Shown here: positions 42,529 through 51,904 of the stretch, piece by piece | Numbering within the stretch: position 1 is the stretch's first letter | Layout: the number at the start of each line of letters is the position of its first letter | Source of the DNA: JBLWXV01 sp048267245 | Lineage (GTDB): Bacteria; Bdellovibrionota; Bacteriovoracia; Bacteriovoracales; Bacteriovoracaceae | Direction of reading: 5' to 3' | NCBI GenBank assembly: GCA_048267245.1 | Contig: JBLWXV010000001.1 | Span: 124,001 to 188,000, forward strand | Length of the DNA stretch: 64,000 nt | Position numbers and translations under genes: made by a program | Notes under the pieces: generated by a model | The model's database searches: none | Told to the model about the DNA's origin: nothing | What the model saw: only the letters and a program-made list of their open reading frames with translations

Positions 42529-43911
42529 CTAGAGTTGATAGACTAGCTTTTTATAATAGTTGCCTCTTTCCTCGAAATCTCTGAAGAAGTCAGTGGCCGG
42601 AGCACCTGGAGAGAGAAGGATCGTGTCCCCTGTGCGCGACTTCTGATAGGCAAGAAGAATTGATTCTTCAAAAGAACCTACGATATATGTTTTACCATCC
42701 GCACCAAAGGCGCGGTTCATGCGCTCTTTTGATTCTCCCACGAGGACCATGAGTCTCACGTTTGGAAGGAGATCCTCAGCGTAGCGCTCATACTCAAGCT
42801 CTTCAATGTCTTTACCACCGGCAATGAGAATGACTGGCTTTTTAAAAGCGCGGATGCTGCGAACGAGAGTTTCCATCGTTTCAGACTTAGAGTCGTTGTA
42901 GAAGCTCACGCCATTCTTTTCCATGAGGAATTCAAGTCTGTGTGGAATACCTGGGAACTTTTCAATACAAGCTTGAATGGCCTTGTCAGAAACTTCAAGG
43001 GCCTTACAAGCAGTAATAGAGGCGAGGAGATTTTCGCGGTTACTTTGTCCCACAATTCTCATCGTCGTAACTTTAAATTCTGAGTGGTAGTAGATATTTG
43101 AGTGAATGCGCTTGTCGTGAAAGTGTGTGCCTTGAATTTCATTCATCACACCCATATTCACAAAACTTCTTCTCGAATACCAATAGGTCTGACAGTTGGC
43201 GTTTCTAAAGAAAGTGTTGTTGGCCAAGCGGTCAAAGTTCACCACAAGAGTATCATCGGGTGAGAGGGCCTTAATGATTGAGAGCTTCGTCTCAATGTAT
43301 TCACCGGCCGATTGGAAGTGCTTATCAGAGTACGTCTCACTAATATTAGTAAAGACCACAAGCTTTGGATGAAAGTTTGTCAGGCGTCTAAGCTGAACCG
43401 CTGAAACCTCTACTACGACGTAGTCAATTTCATCAGTGTTAGGAAGCATGGCAAATTCAATAAAAGGACTATCTGAAGTTCCACCGACAAACACATTCTT
43501 GCCGTCAGACTTTAGAGCAAAGCCAATCATGTGAGAAACCGTGGTACGGCCTTCACTGCCACAAACGGCAATGATTGGCTTGCGACAAAGAATATTGGCC
43601 AGGCCAAACTCAGAGTAAACTTCCTTGCCATTATTGCGAGCAAGCTCGAGCTGGGGCATGTTGGGGTTTACTGAACTTGAGTAGACAACAACGTCAGCTT
43701 CAAGAAAGTCATCATCGCGATGCTCGCCAAAAGTCATGAGTGGAGCAGGATTCAATCGCTTAAGTTTTTTAACGGCCTTGTTCAGGTCGAAAATTGGCTT
43801 AATATCGGTGACTTTAATTTCACACTCAAAGCGATTGAAAAAGTTGATGAGAGTGAATCCAGTTCTACCTACACCAACAATTAGAATTTTCTTACCGCGA
43901 AATCTTTCCAT
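42529..43911 (-). CDS. murD: MurD-type UDP-MurNAc-L-Ala:D-Glu ligase with altered active-site motifs
   Basis: 460 residues with the three-domain Mur ligase layout, placed between mraY and ftsW as murD always is. Several near-invariant motifs differ. The P-loop is GSEGRTT (118-124), so the Walker A Lys is Arg122. EVSSFQLE reads EVSAVQLR, the metal/DHLDRH segment reads ETYSDKH, HN of the third motif reads SN, and NDSKATN reads NDSKSET. RLEFL, NDSK and LLSPGAPATDFF are recognisable. It may still add D-Glu, or be a degenerate copy with another MurD elsewhere. Confidence 0.82.
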   Translation of the reverse strand: MERFRGKKILIVGVGRTGFTLINFFNRFECEIKVTDIKPIFDLNKAVKKLKRLNPAPLMTFGEHRDDDFLEADVVVYSSSVNPNMPQLELARNNGKEVYSEFGLANILCRKPIIAVCGSEGRTTVSHMIGFALKSDGKNVFVGGTSDSPFIEFAMLPNTDEIDYVVVEVSAVQLRRLTNFHPKLVVFTNISETYSDKHFQSAGEYIETKLSIIKALSPDDTLVVNFDRLANNTFFRNANCQTYWYSRRSFVNMGVMNEIQGTHFHDKRIHSNIYYHSEFKVTTMRIVGQSNRENLLASITACKALEVSDKAIQACIEKFPGIPHRLEFLMEKNGVSFYNDSKSETMETLVRSIRAFKKPVILIAGGKDIEELEYERYAEDLLPNVRLMVLVGESKERMNRAFGADGKTYIVGSFEESILLAYQKSRTGDTILLSPGAPATDFFRDFEERGNYYKKLVYQL

Positions 43912-43918
43912 GAATGGA

Positions 43919-45001
43919 CTACCTCATCTTCAATGTCGCCACCCCAATGATGGCCAGAAAAATACTTATGATCCAAAAGCGAACAATCACCTTCGGCTCA
44001 GGCCATCCCAACAACTCAAAGTGATGGTGAATGGGGGCCATTTTAAAAATTCTCTTCTTGCGCAGTTTGTATGAGCCCACCTGTAGAATTACTGAAACCG
44101 CTTCGGCGACAAAAATCCCACCAATCAAAACAAAGAGAAACTCGTTTTTTGTAATGACCGCAATCGTACCGAGCGCTCCACCCAAGGATAGAGAGCCCAC
44201 ATCACCCATAAAAATCTGCGCTGGGTAGGAGTTGTACCACAAAAAGCCCACACCAGCACCGACGATTGCAGCAGAGATTGGGAGAAGCTCACCACTTTCT
44301 CTCACGTAGGGGATAAAGAGGTAATTAGCGATCTCAATATGGCCAGACGCGTAAGCGATCAATCCAAGACTCGCTGCAGAAGTAATAATGGGACCAATGG
44401 CAAGTCCATCGAGACCATCGGTGAGATTCACCGCATTTGAGCTACCTACGATCACCAAAGTGACAAAGGCGATAAAGAGTGGCTCGGCCAAGTTGGCCAG
44501 GAGCGGTCCCTTCATGAACGGAAAGTAAATTGAGGTATCAATTGTTCCGGTGCGAACCAGAATATAACCGGCAACAACGCCAGTGACGATTTGCCACAAA
44601 AGCTTGCCCTTGGCCGATACACCGTCGGTATTTTTGCGAAGCACCTTAAAATAATCGTCTAGGAAGCCAAGCAGGAAGTAACTGGCCGTAACAAGTAGCG
44701 TAACGAGAAAGGGAATGCTCGCAAAATTGCCACATATAAAGAGAGTCAAGAGCACGCTACCCAAAATAAAGAAGCCACCCATGGTTGGAGTGCCGGCCTT
44801 CTTTAAGTGACTTTGCGGGCCATCATCTCTGACCACTTGGCCAAATTGCTTGCGCTTCATAAAATTAATAAAGCGCTTGCCCCAAAGAATCGAAATGGCC
44901 GTGGCAATAACAAAGGCCACCATTGATCTGAAGGTAATGTAGCGAAAGATGTTGAAGGCACCATATTCCTGATGCAGAGGAAAAAGTAGGTGGTATAGCA
45001 T
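43919..45001 (-). CDS. mraY: Phospho-N-acetylmuramoyl-pentapeptide transferase MraY
   Basis: 360 residues, ten membrane segments. It contains the MraY signatures KKAGTPTMGG, GFLDDYFKV, NAVNLTDGLDGLA, FMGDVGSLSLGGALG and MAPIHHHFELLGW. It transfers phospho-MurNAc-pentapeptide to undecaprenyl phosphate, giving lipid I. Gene order murF-mraY-murD is canonical. Since murG is absent from the cluster, the next step to lipid II must be encoded elsewhere. Confidence 0.98.
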   Translation of the reverse strand: MLYHLLFPLHQEYGAFNIFRYITFRSMVAFVIATAISILWGKRFINFMKRKQFGQVVRDDGPQSHLKKAGTPTMGGFFILGSVLLTLFICGNFASIPFLVTLLVTASYFLLGFLDDYFKVLRKNTDGVSAKGKLLWQIVTGVVAGYILVRTGTIDTSIYFPFMKGPLLANLAEPLFIAFVTLVIVGSSNAVNLTDGLDGLAIGPIITSAASLGLIAYASGHIEIANYLFIPYVRESGELLPISAAIVGAGVGFLWYNSYPAQIFMGDVGSLSLGGALGTIAVITKNEFLFVLIGGIFVAEAVSVILQVGSYKLRKKRIFKMAPIHHHFELLGWPEPKVIVRFWIISIFLAIIGVATLKMR

Positions 45002-45025
45002 ATTGGGCCTGTTTAAGAGTGCAAG

Positions 45026-46405
45026 TTAATTTATATCGAGCAATGACTCAAGTTGTAAAGAGCGCGATCCCTTTATAAAAGTTGCGCGGTAATTTTTAAA
45101 TTCACTTGAGAGCTCATTCTTAGCGGCCGCCGTTGTGGCAAATGAGCGTGAGCTGCCTTTGAAGTCTTGTAGGTAATAGTGAGCAAAGCGACCTATTGCC
45201 ACCAAGTGTCTAAATCCTAACTCACCAGCTAGCCTAGCTATCTGGCGATGATGTACTTCTGATTCATCACCGATTTCATTCATATCACCAAGAACTAATA
45301 AAATCGTTTCAGGAGAGAGAGACAGCTCATCCGTTCTCTCCTTGAAACTCTCAAGCGAAGCTTTCATAGAAGATGGATTGGCATTGTAGGCATCGAGATA
45401 AATAAGAGAGTTATCCACATTAAAGAGCTGAGAGCGATTATTCTTTGGCAGTACAAAACTCTCAGTTGCGGCCACTAGCTTTTGCGTATTTCCCGGAAAG
45501 GCCGAGTTCACAAGACTAAAGGCGAGCATCATATTCGAACGGTTATGGCGCTCGAAAATATGTGGAGCCTCCAGTTTAAAGAGTTCTCCATCAGCACTAA
45601 ATTTGAAATAATTTTTTGTATTCTCCACAAAGTGGCAGCGATGAGCCCAGGGAAGTTCAGGTATGTCCTTTAAAAAATCATCATCGGCATTTACGACAAA
45701 ACTCTTCTTGTCTTGATCCAAGTTTTTAATTGATCGAAAGAGCGCGCTCTTTTCTTTATAGACACCTTCAAGTCCACCTAAATATTCCACATGGGCATGA
45801 CCGACATTTGTAATAAGCCCATATTGGGGATTGGCAATTTCACAAAGGCGCTCAATCTCACCTGGGTGATTGGTTCCCATCTCAACAACAGCAACTTTGT
45901 GATGATCCTCAAGTCGCAAGAGTGTGAGGGGAACTCCAATATGGTTGTTTAAATTTCCAATAGTGGCCAAAGTATCTTTTGGAAAAAGAGTGACTAAGAA
46001 GTGAGTCATAATTTCTTTGGTAGTGGTCTTTCCATTAGATCCAGTGAGAGAGAAGACGAGCCCCCCACGGTCTTGCCATTGAGACCTTCGTAAAATCGCA
46101 AGCTCCTGCAAGGCCGCAAGTGAATCCTTTACCGCAATAAACTCTAACTCAGGATATTTTACTAATAATTTCTCAACACGCTCGCGTCTACCGGGCCCAT
46201 CGGTAAAGATAATCGATTCAACGCTCTTACATTCAGCAATCTTTTCTAGGTAATCAAAGGCATCAAAGCGATCGCCCTTCAAACAGAGAAAGAGATTTTC
46301 ACTTGTAATCTTTCTATTATCTGTTGAAAGGTTGTATCCACTTGCCTTAGAAGTACCGAGCTTCCACTCAGATTGAAGCTGAACTAAAATCTCTGCTGAT
46401 ATCAT
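45026..46405 (-). CDS. murF: UDP-MurNAc-tripeptide--D-alanyl-D-alanine ligase MurF
   Basis: 459 residues. P-loop LTGSNGKTTTKEIM, ATIGNLNNHIGVPLTLL, VVEMGTNHPGEI, TNVGHAHVEYLGG and LDAYNANPSSMKASLE are standard MurF motifs. It attaches D-Ala-D-Ala to the tripeptide precursor. It starts 2 nt after the murE stop. A TTATCCACA word inside the gene (45411-45419) is regarded as chance. Confidence 0.97.
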   Translation of the reverse strand: MISAEILVQLQSEWKLGTSKASGYNLSTDNRKITSENLFLCLKGDRFDAFDYLEKIAECKSVESIIFTDGPGRRERVEKLLVKYPELEFIAVKDSLAALQELAILRRSQWQDRGGLVFSLTGSNGKTTTKEIMTHFLVTLFPKDTLATIGNLNNHIGVPLTLLRLEDHHKVAVVEMGTNHPGEIERLCEIANPQYGLITNVGHAHVEYLGGLEGVYKEKSALFRSIKNLDQDKKSFVVNADDDFLKDIPELPWAHRCHFVENTKNYFKFSADGELFKLEAPHIFERHNRSNMMLAFSLVNSAFPGNTQKLVAATESFVLPKNNRSQLFNVDNSLIYLDAYNANPSSMKASLESFKERTDELSLSPETILLVLGDMNEIGDESEVHHRQIARLAGELGFRHLVAIGRFAHYYLQDFKGSSRSFATTAAAKNELSSEFKNYRATFIKGSRSLQLESLLDIN

Positions 46406-46407
46406 GA

Positions 46408-47805
46408 TTAATCCCTTTGGGCGTTTATAAAATCGAGCGCGACTTGCTTATCATCAAAGGGATACTTAATCCCTTTCACTTCCTGATATGTCTCGTGTCC
46501 CTTACCTGCAATCACAATGATATCTCCACCCTGCGAGCTAGTTAGAGTTTTTTCAATCGCCACCTTTCGATTTGAGTCACTAAAGAAAATCTTCTCTGGC
46601 CTCTCAATTCCGGCGAGAATCTGATCTACGATCTCTTGAGGGTCTTCACTTCTTGGATTGTCACTTGTCACCACCACGAGATCGGCGCACTCACTTGCAA
46701 GTTTTCCCATAATTGGACGCTTCATCGGATCACGGTCTCCCCCGGCGCCGAAGATACAAATTATTCTACGTGTGGGAAAACTCTCTTTTGTTGAGGCCAA
46801 TATTTTAGAAAGTGCATCGGGCGTATGAGCGTAATCAATGACAATGAGCCTGTCACTCCACTCAATGGTTTCAAATCGACCGCGAGGTGGGTGCAAGGTA
46901 CTCCAATCAATGACAATCTCTTTTTGAGTTACTTCTTTGGCCAGAGCGCGAGAGAGAATGAGGTTTTCCCAATTGTGAGCGAGGTGAAAAAAGGGCGGTG
47001 ATTCCCTTGGGATATTGTCAATCTCAAGACTTTCATAGGTTGCCCCAACACCATCAAGCACACTTATTACCTCTTGATGATTTGATAAGATAAAGAGCTT
47101 CTTTGATAGATCAGCAATCTTAGCTTTGGCCTTTCCATAGGATTCAAAATCCTTATGATAGTCGAGGTGGTCCTGGGTTAGATTAGTCCATGCACTGGCA
47201 CAAAAACTCATACCATTAAAGCGGTTCTGATCTAAGGCATGAGAGCTAACTTCAAAGACAAAGACTTCAAACTGATCACTATAGCGACAGAGAATTCTTC
47301 TAATGTCTAAAAAAGATGGGGTCGTGATGGAGAGATCCTCAATAAGAACACCATCTCTTCCCTGAAGCCCGATAGTGCCAACACTACAAGCTTTAACCCC
47401 TTGTGCCCACAAAAGATCTCGGGTGAGATTCACAGAGGTCGTCTTACCATTCGTTCCAGTAATCCCGACCAGCAGCGCCTTTGAGTTTTTGGGGTAGAAG
47501 TGTTCACATAATTCAACTTGAGCACGCTCCCAATTTTCATCTGCACAAAAATAGATCGCGCCCGCGAAGTTATCCGGAAGCCTTTCATTCTTATTGATTA
47601 TTAAAACTGCAGCATTACTTTGATTTGCTCGCTCGATGAATTTCTCTAGAGCATCTTTGCTACTCGTAATTCGGTAAAAGACGATTGAGTTTTGGCGCTC
47701 CCCCTGAATTTGAATGGCGAGATCGACAATCTCTCTATCTGGCATATTGCCCTTGAGAGAGGTGAGGGAATTATTAGCAAAGATTTTTAAAATTTTTTCA
47801 TTCAT
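46408..47805 (-). CDS. murE: UDP-MurNAc-L-Ala-D-Glu:meso-DAP ligase MurE
   Basis: 465 residues. P-loop GITGTNGKTTS, STTPS-type loop ITTPSFLDI, EVSSHALDQNR, TNLTQDHLDYH, and the amino-acid specificity motif DNPR (TSDNPRSEDP), which selects meso-diaminopimelate rather than lysine. This indicates an m-DAP peptidoglycan, normal for Gram-negative bacteria. The start overlaps the ftsI end by 8 nt. Confidence 0.96.
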   Translation of the reverse strand: MNEKILKIFANNSLTSLKGNMPDREIVDLAIQIQGERQNSIVFYRITSSKDALEKFIERANQSNAAVLIINKNERLPDNFAGAIYFCADENWERAQVELCEHFYPKNSKALLVGITGTNGKTTSVNLTRDLLWAQGVKACSVGTIGLQGRDGVLIEDLSITTPSFLDIRRILCRYSDQFEVFVFEVSSHALDQNRFNGMSFCASAWTNLTQDHLDYHKDFESYGKAKAKIADLSKKLFILSNHQEVISVLDGVGATYESLEIDNIPRESPPFFHLAHNWENLILSRALAKEVTQKEIVIDWSTLHPPRGRFETIEWSDRLIVIDYAHTPDALSKILASTKESFPTRRIICIFGAGGDRDPMKRPIMGKLASECADLVVVTSDNPRSEDPQEIVDQILAGIERPEKIFFSDSNRKVAIEKTLTSSQGGDIIVIAGKGHETYQEVKGIKYPFDDKQVALDFINAQRD

Positions 47806-49714
47806 AACTTGGTGGCGAAAATATTAGTTTTAAGACTGTATCGCTGCCAAGTGCTTCACCAGGTGAGGGTTTCTGTTCGCTAACTACGCCAATACCATGG
47901 GCATCTGTCTTGATCCCAAGTTTTTCAGCAAGTGCGCGACTCGATCTCTTATCAAGTCCGATGAAGTTCGGGGCAACACCATCGCCAAGAACCCGGGCCG
48001 AAGAATGTTTAACCTGAATGCTGTCGACGTTATTCTTAATTTCGACATCACTCGTAGCTATGGCCTCTAAATCTTTAGATTTATAGAGCATGTACTGGGC
48101 CACTTTCTTAAACACAGGCGCTGCGACTGCATTACCGTAATAATTCCTTCCCTTCGGTTTATCAACATAGACATAGATGACAAACCTTTTACTAACATTG
48201 ACTGGGTAGCCGATAAAGCCTGGTACATAGCCGCTATAGCCGCCCTTCTTATCGGGGCGTTGCGCAGTTGAGGTCTTTCCGGCAATTACATAGTAAGGAA
48301 TTTTTGCCTTGGTCCCGGTTCCATCCTCTACCGCCTCAATGAGCATCTTCTCTAGTTGGGTCACTGTTTCTTCAGAGAGAATCCGCTCGCGTTTTTCATC
48401 GGCGCGCGCATTCTTAATCAATGTGGGATAGACAAAGTAGCCACCATTAGCGATTGCAGAATAGGCCGATAACATTTGAATGCCAGTTGTGGCGACCCCT
48501 TGACCAAAACTCATATTACTTAGGTGCAAGGGCGAGACATTTTTTTCGTCGGTAAAAATCCCGCGGGATTCGGAGGGAAGTTGAATTCCCGTCTTTTGTC
48601 CGATGTGAAATTTGGTGAGTGTTTCTTTTAATTTTGGAAAGGTGAGATCAAAGGCAATTTTGGTGGTCCCGATATTACTACTATATTTCAAAATATCTGA
48701 AACGGTTAACCACTCATATTTATGATTTGAATCTGATTCCGTAATCACGTGATCTTCAACCTGAAGTCTGCCGAGTTCGCAATAATAGTTGGTCTCAAGT
48801 CTGGCAATTTTATTTTCTAGAGCTGAAGCAACTGTAAAACTCTTAAAGGTTGAACCTGGTTCAAAAGGGTCACTCACAAAGGCAAGTCTTCGATTTGAAA
48901 CTTCAGATTTTTCAACTTCATTTGGGTCGTAAGAAGGATAGTTGGCCATGGCGAGAATTTCACCAGTCTCACTATCCATGATTCCAATTCCACCCATATT
49001 TGCTTCATATTCATCAACTGCATCTTTCAATGCCTTCTCTGCAATAGCCTGCAATTCCTTGTCGATAGTGAGGGTGATGTCCTTGGCAGAATTCTCTGTC
49101 TCAGTACTCTCAAACTTAATTGGACGACCTTTATTATCTATAATGTAGCGAAGAATTTTAGGCTTTCCCTTTAGCTCTTCATCAAAGAGATACTCAATTC
49201 CGCTGAGTCCCTTATTGTCGACTCCCACAAATCCCAACATTTGGGAGGCGAGTTCATGATTGGGATAGAGCCGCTTAGGAACAGACTCAAGATAAACTCC
49301 CTTAAGGGCCTTGAGTCTCTCCACCTGGCTATCTTCTAGTTGAATCTTGCGCGCAATCCATGTGAATTTATTGCGACGACGAATATCACGCAAAAGAGTG
49401 GTGCTATCGAGCTCGGGAATAATCTTTTTTAATTCTCCAACTTCTTTATAACCCTCAGACATATTCTTGGGCATAGTGAAAATCGAATAGGTCTGAATAT
49501 TAATAGCGAGTGGATTGCCGTTGCGATCAAAAATATTTCCACGCTTGGGATAGACTTTATTTTCGCGAAAAAATTGTGAATGGGCCCTTGCTAGCAGGTC
49601 AGAACGATCAATCACCTGAATCTTTAGTGCTTTCCCAATAACAACACTAAACGCAATTGCGAATAGGCAGAAGACGAAGATAATTTTGGATTTTATGGCC
49701 TTATTTTCGTTCAT
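47798..49714 (-). CDS. ftsI: Septal penicillin-binding protein FtsI (PBP3) with C-terminal PASTA domain
   Basis: 638 residues: one N-terminal membrane helix, a PBP dimer domain (YPKRGNIFDRNGNPLA) and the transpeptidase. Active-site motifs are STFK in FEPGSTFKSF, SSN in KYSSNIGT and, in place of KTG, KTS in IAGKTSTAQ. About 65 C-terminal residues (VAPNFIGLDKRSSRALAEK ... VSEQKPSPGEAL) form a PASTA domain, common in SpoVD/PBP2x-like proteins and in Deltaproteobacteria. It crosslinks septal peptidoglycan with FtsW. Confidence 0.95.
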   Translation of the reverse strand: MNENKAIKSKIIFVFCLFAIAFSVVIGKALKIQVIDRSDLLARAHSQFFRENKVYPKRGNIFDRNGNPLAINIQTYSIFTMPKNMSEGYKEVGELKKIIPELDSTTLLRDIRRRNKFTWIARKIQLEDSQVERLKALKGVYLESVPKRLYPNHELASQMLGFVGVDNKGLSGIEYLFDEELKGKPKILRYIIDNKGRPIKFESTETENSAKDITLTIDKELQAIAEKALKDAVDEYEANMGGIGIMDSETGEILAMANYPSYDPNEVEKSEVSNRRLAFVSDPFEPGSTFKSFTVASALENKIARLETNYYCELGRLQVEDHVITESDSNHKYEWLTVSDILKYSSNIGTTKIAFDLTFPKLKETLTKFHIGQKTGIQLPSESRGIFTDEKNVSPLHLSNMSFGQGVATTGIQMLSAYSAIANGGYFVYPTLIKNARADEKRERILSEETVTQLEKMLIEAVEDGTGTKAKIPYYVIAGKTSTAQRPDKKGGYSGYVPGFIGYPVNVSKRFVIYVYVDKPKGRNYYGNAVAAPVFKKVAQYMLYKSKDLEAIATSDVEIKNNVDSIQVKHSSARVLGDGVAPNFIGLDKRSSRALAEKLGIKTDAHGIGVVSEQKPSPGEALGSDTVLKLIFSPPSYE

Positions 49715-50043
49715 TATGGAATCACAAGAATCTGCTGCTCCTTGGGCTGTGCAAAGTTATACTTAGAGGCCATGGCACGAAGATTCTTCACAGAGAGAAG
49801 CCTCGCCTTTCTGGCCTTAAGTTCTTTATTTTCCATACTTATTTGCTGAATGTCTTTATCCAAAGCGGATATTTTGTAGTCAATCTCTATACCCTTCATT
49901 CGAAAAAGAACGAAGAGAATTGCCAGTGTGGCAAATGAGAGAAAGAGGGGAAACCCGTTCGAACTAAAAATGGCGCTTTTGATCTTTTGAACAATCTCTC
50001 CACCAACGCTTCCTTGGGTGGATTTTCTTGCTTTCTTGGCCAC
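49714..50043 (-). CDS. ftsL: FtsL-like division protein
   Basis: 109 residues with a short basic cytoplasmic start, one membrane helix (about 33-47) and a periplasmic coiled coil (DKDIQQISMENKELKARKARL). The sequence is not conserved enough for direct recognition, but topology, size and position between rsmH and ftsI are those of FtsL, which forms the FtsQLB complex. It ends in ATG-stop overlap with ftsI and starts 4 nt after rsmH. Confidence 0.82.
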   Translation of the reverse strand: MAKKARKSTQGSVGGEIVQKIKSAIFSSNGFPLFLSFATLAILFVLFRMKGIEIDYKISALDKDIQQISMENKELKARKARLLSVKNLRAMASKYNFAQPKEQQILVIP

Positions 50044-50046
50044 AAA

Positions 50047-51009
50047 TCACTCCTTGATTTGTACTTTACTAAATTGGGCGTATTTATTCTTTTGTCGTTT
50101 TGACGTCACTTTCTTTAGTATTCTTAGTTTAGCACTTCTTGACTTAGAATTCTCTTTTATTTCTCGCTCACTAGGCACAATTGGTTTTTTCGAGAGCGTT
50201 TCAAATGGAACTTCCCCGCTCATTGCCTCTTTGAAGCAATTTTTTACAATGCGATCTTCGAGACTGTGAAAGGAGATCACCATTAAGAGACCATTTTCCT
50301 CAAGCATTGAGATGGCTTGATTGACTGTAGATTCAAGAACTTCCAGCTCGCGATTGACCGCAATTCGAAGCGCTTGAAATACTTTAGTAGAGGGGTTGGT
50401 CTTCCCAAAGCGAAGTTTCATGGGATAGCAATCGACCACCAGATCGCGAAGAATAAAAGTAGTGGTAATGGGAGTTCGCTCTCTTGTGTCGACAATTCTC
50501 GCTGCAATTTTCTTAGCAAACTTTTCCTCGCCGTACTCGCGAAAAATAGTTTCGAGCTCGCTGGCCGTAGACTTGGCAAGAATTTCAGCGGCCGTTGGAA
50601 TCAACGTATTCGTCGCATCCATTCTCATATCGAGAGGAAAATCTTTTAAGAATGAAAATCCACGCTCTCCACTTTCAAAATGGTGAGAAGAAACACCAAC
50701 ATCCATCAAAATAAAGTCAAACTTGAGATCGTTATTTTCTCGGGCCCAATTGGGAAAATTTTCAAAATTACTTTTAACAAGAGTTAGTCTCTCTCCGACA
50801 CCAAGCTTCTCAATATTTCTACGTCCATTGTCGATGGCCTGCTGATCCTGATCAAAGCTCACCATTTTAAGTGTGGGGTGCTCCATCAAGAGTGAGAACG
50901 TGTGACCACCTCCACCAAAAGTGAGATCAGCCCCTAGACTAGGATCTATATCAGCAATGGCCTCGAGCACTTCTTTTTTTAATACTGAGTAGTGAGATGT
51001 GTAGTCCAT
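50047..51009 (-). CDS. rsmH: 16S rRNA (cytosine-1402-N4)-methyltransferase RsmH (MraW)
   Basis: 320 residues. It contains HYSVLKKEVLEAI, the SAM motif DLTFGGGGHTFSLL, FDQDQQAI, LMDVGVSSHHFESGERGFSF, DMRMDATN, ATKVFQALRI-type STKVFQALRIAVNREL and VISFHSLEDRIVK. It methylates C1402 of 16S rRNA. It begins the dcw cluster; its start overlaps the end of an MTA phosphorylase gene by one base, and no mraZ is present. Confidence 0.97.
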   Translation of the reverse strand: MDYTSHYSVLKKEVLEAIADIDPSLGADLTFGGGGHTFSLLMEHPTLKMVSFDQDQQAIDNGRRNIEKLGVGERLTLVKSNFENFPNWARENNDLKFDFILMDVGVSSHHFESGERGFSFLKDFPLDMRMDATNTLIPTAAEILAKSTASELETIFREYGEEKFAKKIAARIVDTRERTPITTTFILRDLVVDCYPMKLRFGKTNPSTKVFQALRIAVNRELEVLESTVNQAISMLEENGLLMVISFHSLEDRIVKNCFKEAMSGEVPFETLSKKPIVPSEREIKENSKSRSAKLRILKKVTSKRQKNKYAQFSKVQIKE

Positions 51010-51857
51010 TAGCGAAGTAGAACCTCAAGCACTTCCCTTGCTCTAGCATCCCAGTTTTCCTTGGGTGTCATAATGCCAATGGCATTTTCCTTTTGAAACT
51101 TGGGAGGATTCTTGCAGACTTCAGGAATGACTTCCTTGAGAACTTTCTGAACATTTTGATTATTGGTCATCATGACTTTCATAATCTCATCCACTGTACA
51201 ATGCTCTTCCTTCCAACAATCGTAATCAGTCACCATCGCTATCGTGGCGTAGGCCATCCCTGCTTCTTTGGCGAGATATGATTCAGGTACGTTAGTCATA
51301 CCAATCACATCGGCGCCAAAGCTACGATAAATATTTGATTCGGCCTTCGAGCTAAATTGTGGTCCTTCAATACAGAGATATGAGCCACCTACATGAAAGT
51401 TAAGTCCCTTTCCTTCGAACCCTTTTGCAATCACTGCTTGAAGAGTTTTCTCAACAGGATTGGCCACTGATACGTGGGCCACGATTCCCTCTCCAAAGAA
51501 ACTTCTTCTGCGCCCACCCTTTGTCCAGTCAATGAATTGATCGGGGAGGACAAAAGTAGTTGGTGCATGTTCTTCTTTAAGAGAGCCCACCGCAGAAACA
51601 CTAATGAGATATTGCGCGCCCAACATTTTAAGCGCGTAGACGTTTGCACAGTAATTTACTTCGTGAGGAAGAACGGTGTGACCCTTGCCATGGCGTGGGA
51701 TAAATAAAAACTGCTGCCCTTCTAGCTCCATCAACATAACCGGACTAGACGGTTTTCCATAGGGAGTAGAGACATCAATCTCTTCAATAATATTAATACC
51801 TTCGAGTTGATAAACTCCACTTCCACCAATTACGCCGAGTATTGCTTTATGAGTCAT
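51009..51857 (-). CDS. mtnP: S-methyl-5'-thioadenosine phosphorylase
   Basis: 282 residues of the PNP/MTAP family. The phosphate-binding start is VIGGSGVYQLEG, followed by PRHGKGHTVLPHEVNY, GSLKEE, PQFSSKAES and the purine pocket GMTNVPESYLAKEAGMAY, with VTDYDCW near the C-terminus. The NxP-x-A motif and Asp in TDYD suit 6-aminopurine substrates (MTA). It phosphorolyses MTA in methionine salvage. It occupies the place where mraZ usually starts the dcw cluster and is translationally coupled to rsmH. Confidence 0.9.
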   Translation of the reverse strand: MTHKAILGVIGGSGVYQLEGINIIEEIDVSTPYGKPSSPVMLMELEGQQFLFIPRHGKGHTVLPHEVNYCANVYALKMLGAQYLISVSAVGSLKEEHAPTTFVLPDQFIDWTKGGRRRSFFGEGIVAHVSVANPVEKTLQAVIAKGFEGKGLNFHVGGSYLCIEGPQFSSKAESNIYRSFGADVIGMTNVPESYLAKEAGMAYATIAMVTDYDCWKEEHCTVDEIMKVMMTNNQNVQKVLKEVIPEVCKNPPKFQKENAIGIMTPKENWDARAREVLEVLLR

Positions 51858-51904
51858 AAATATTCCTTTGCTGGAGTCTCACAATCTTTGAAATAATACC
51901 TAGA

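Noticed and set aside
45411..45419. Perfect TTATCCACA word inside murF (and another at 9125-9133)
   Set aside because: Isolated single boxes inside coding sequence with no neighbours; treated as chance.
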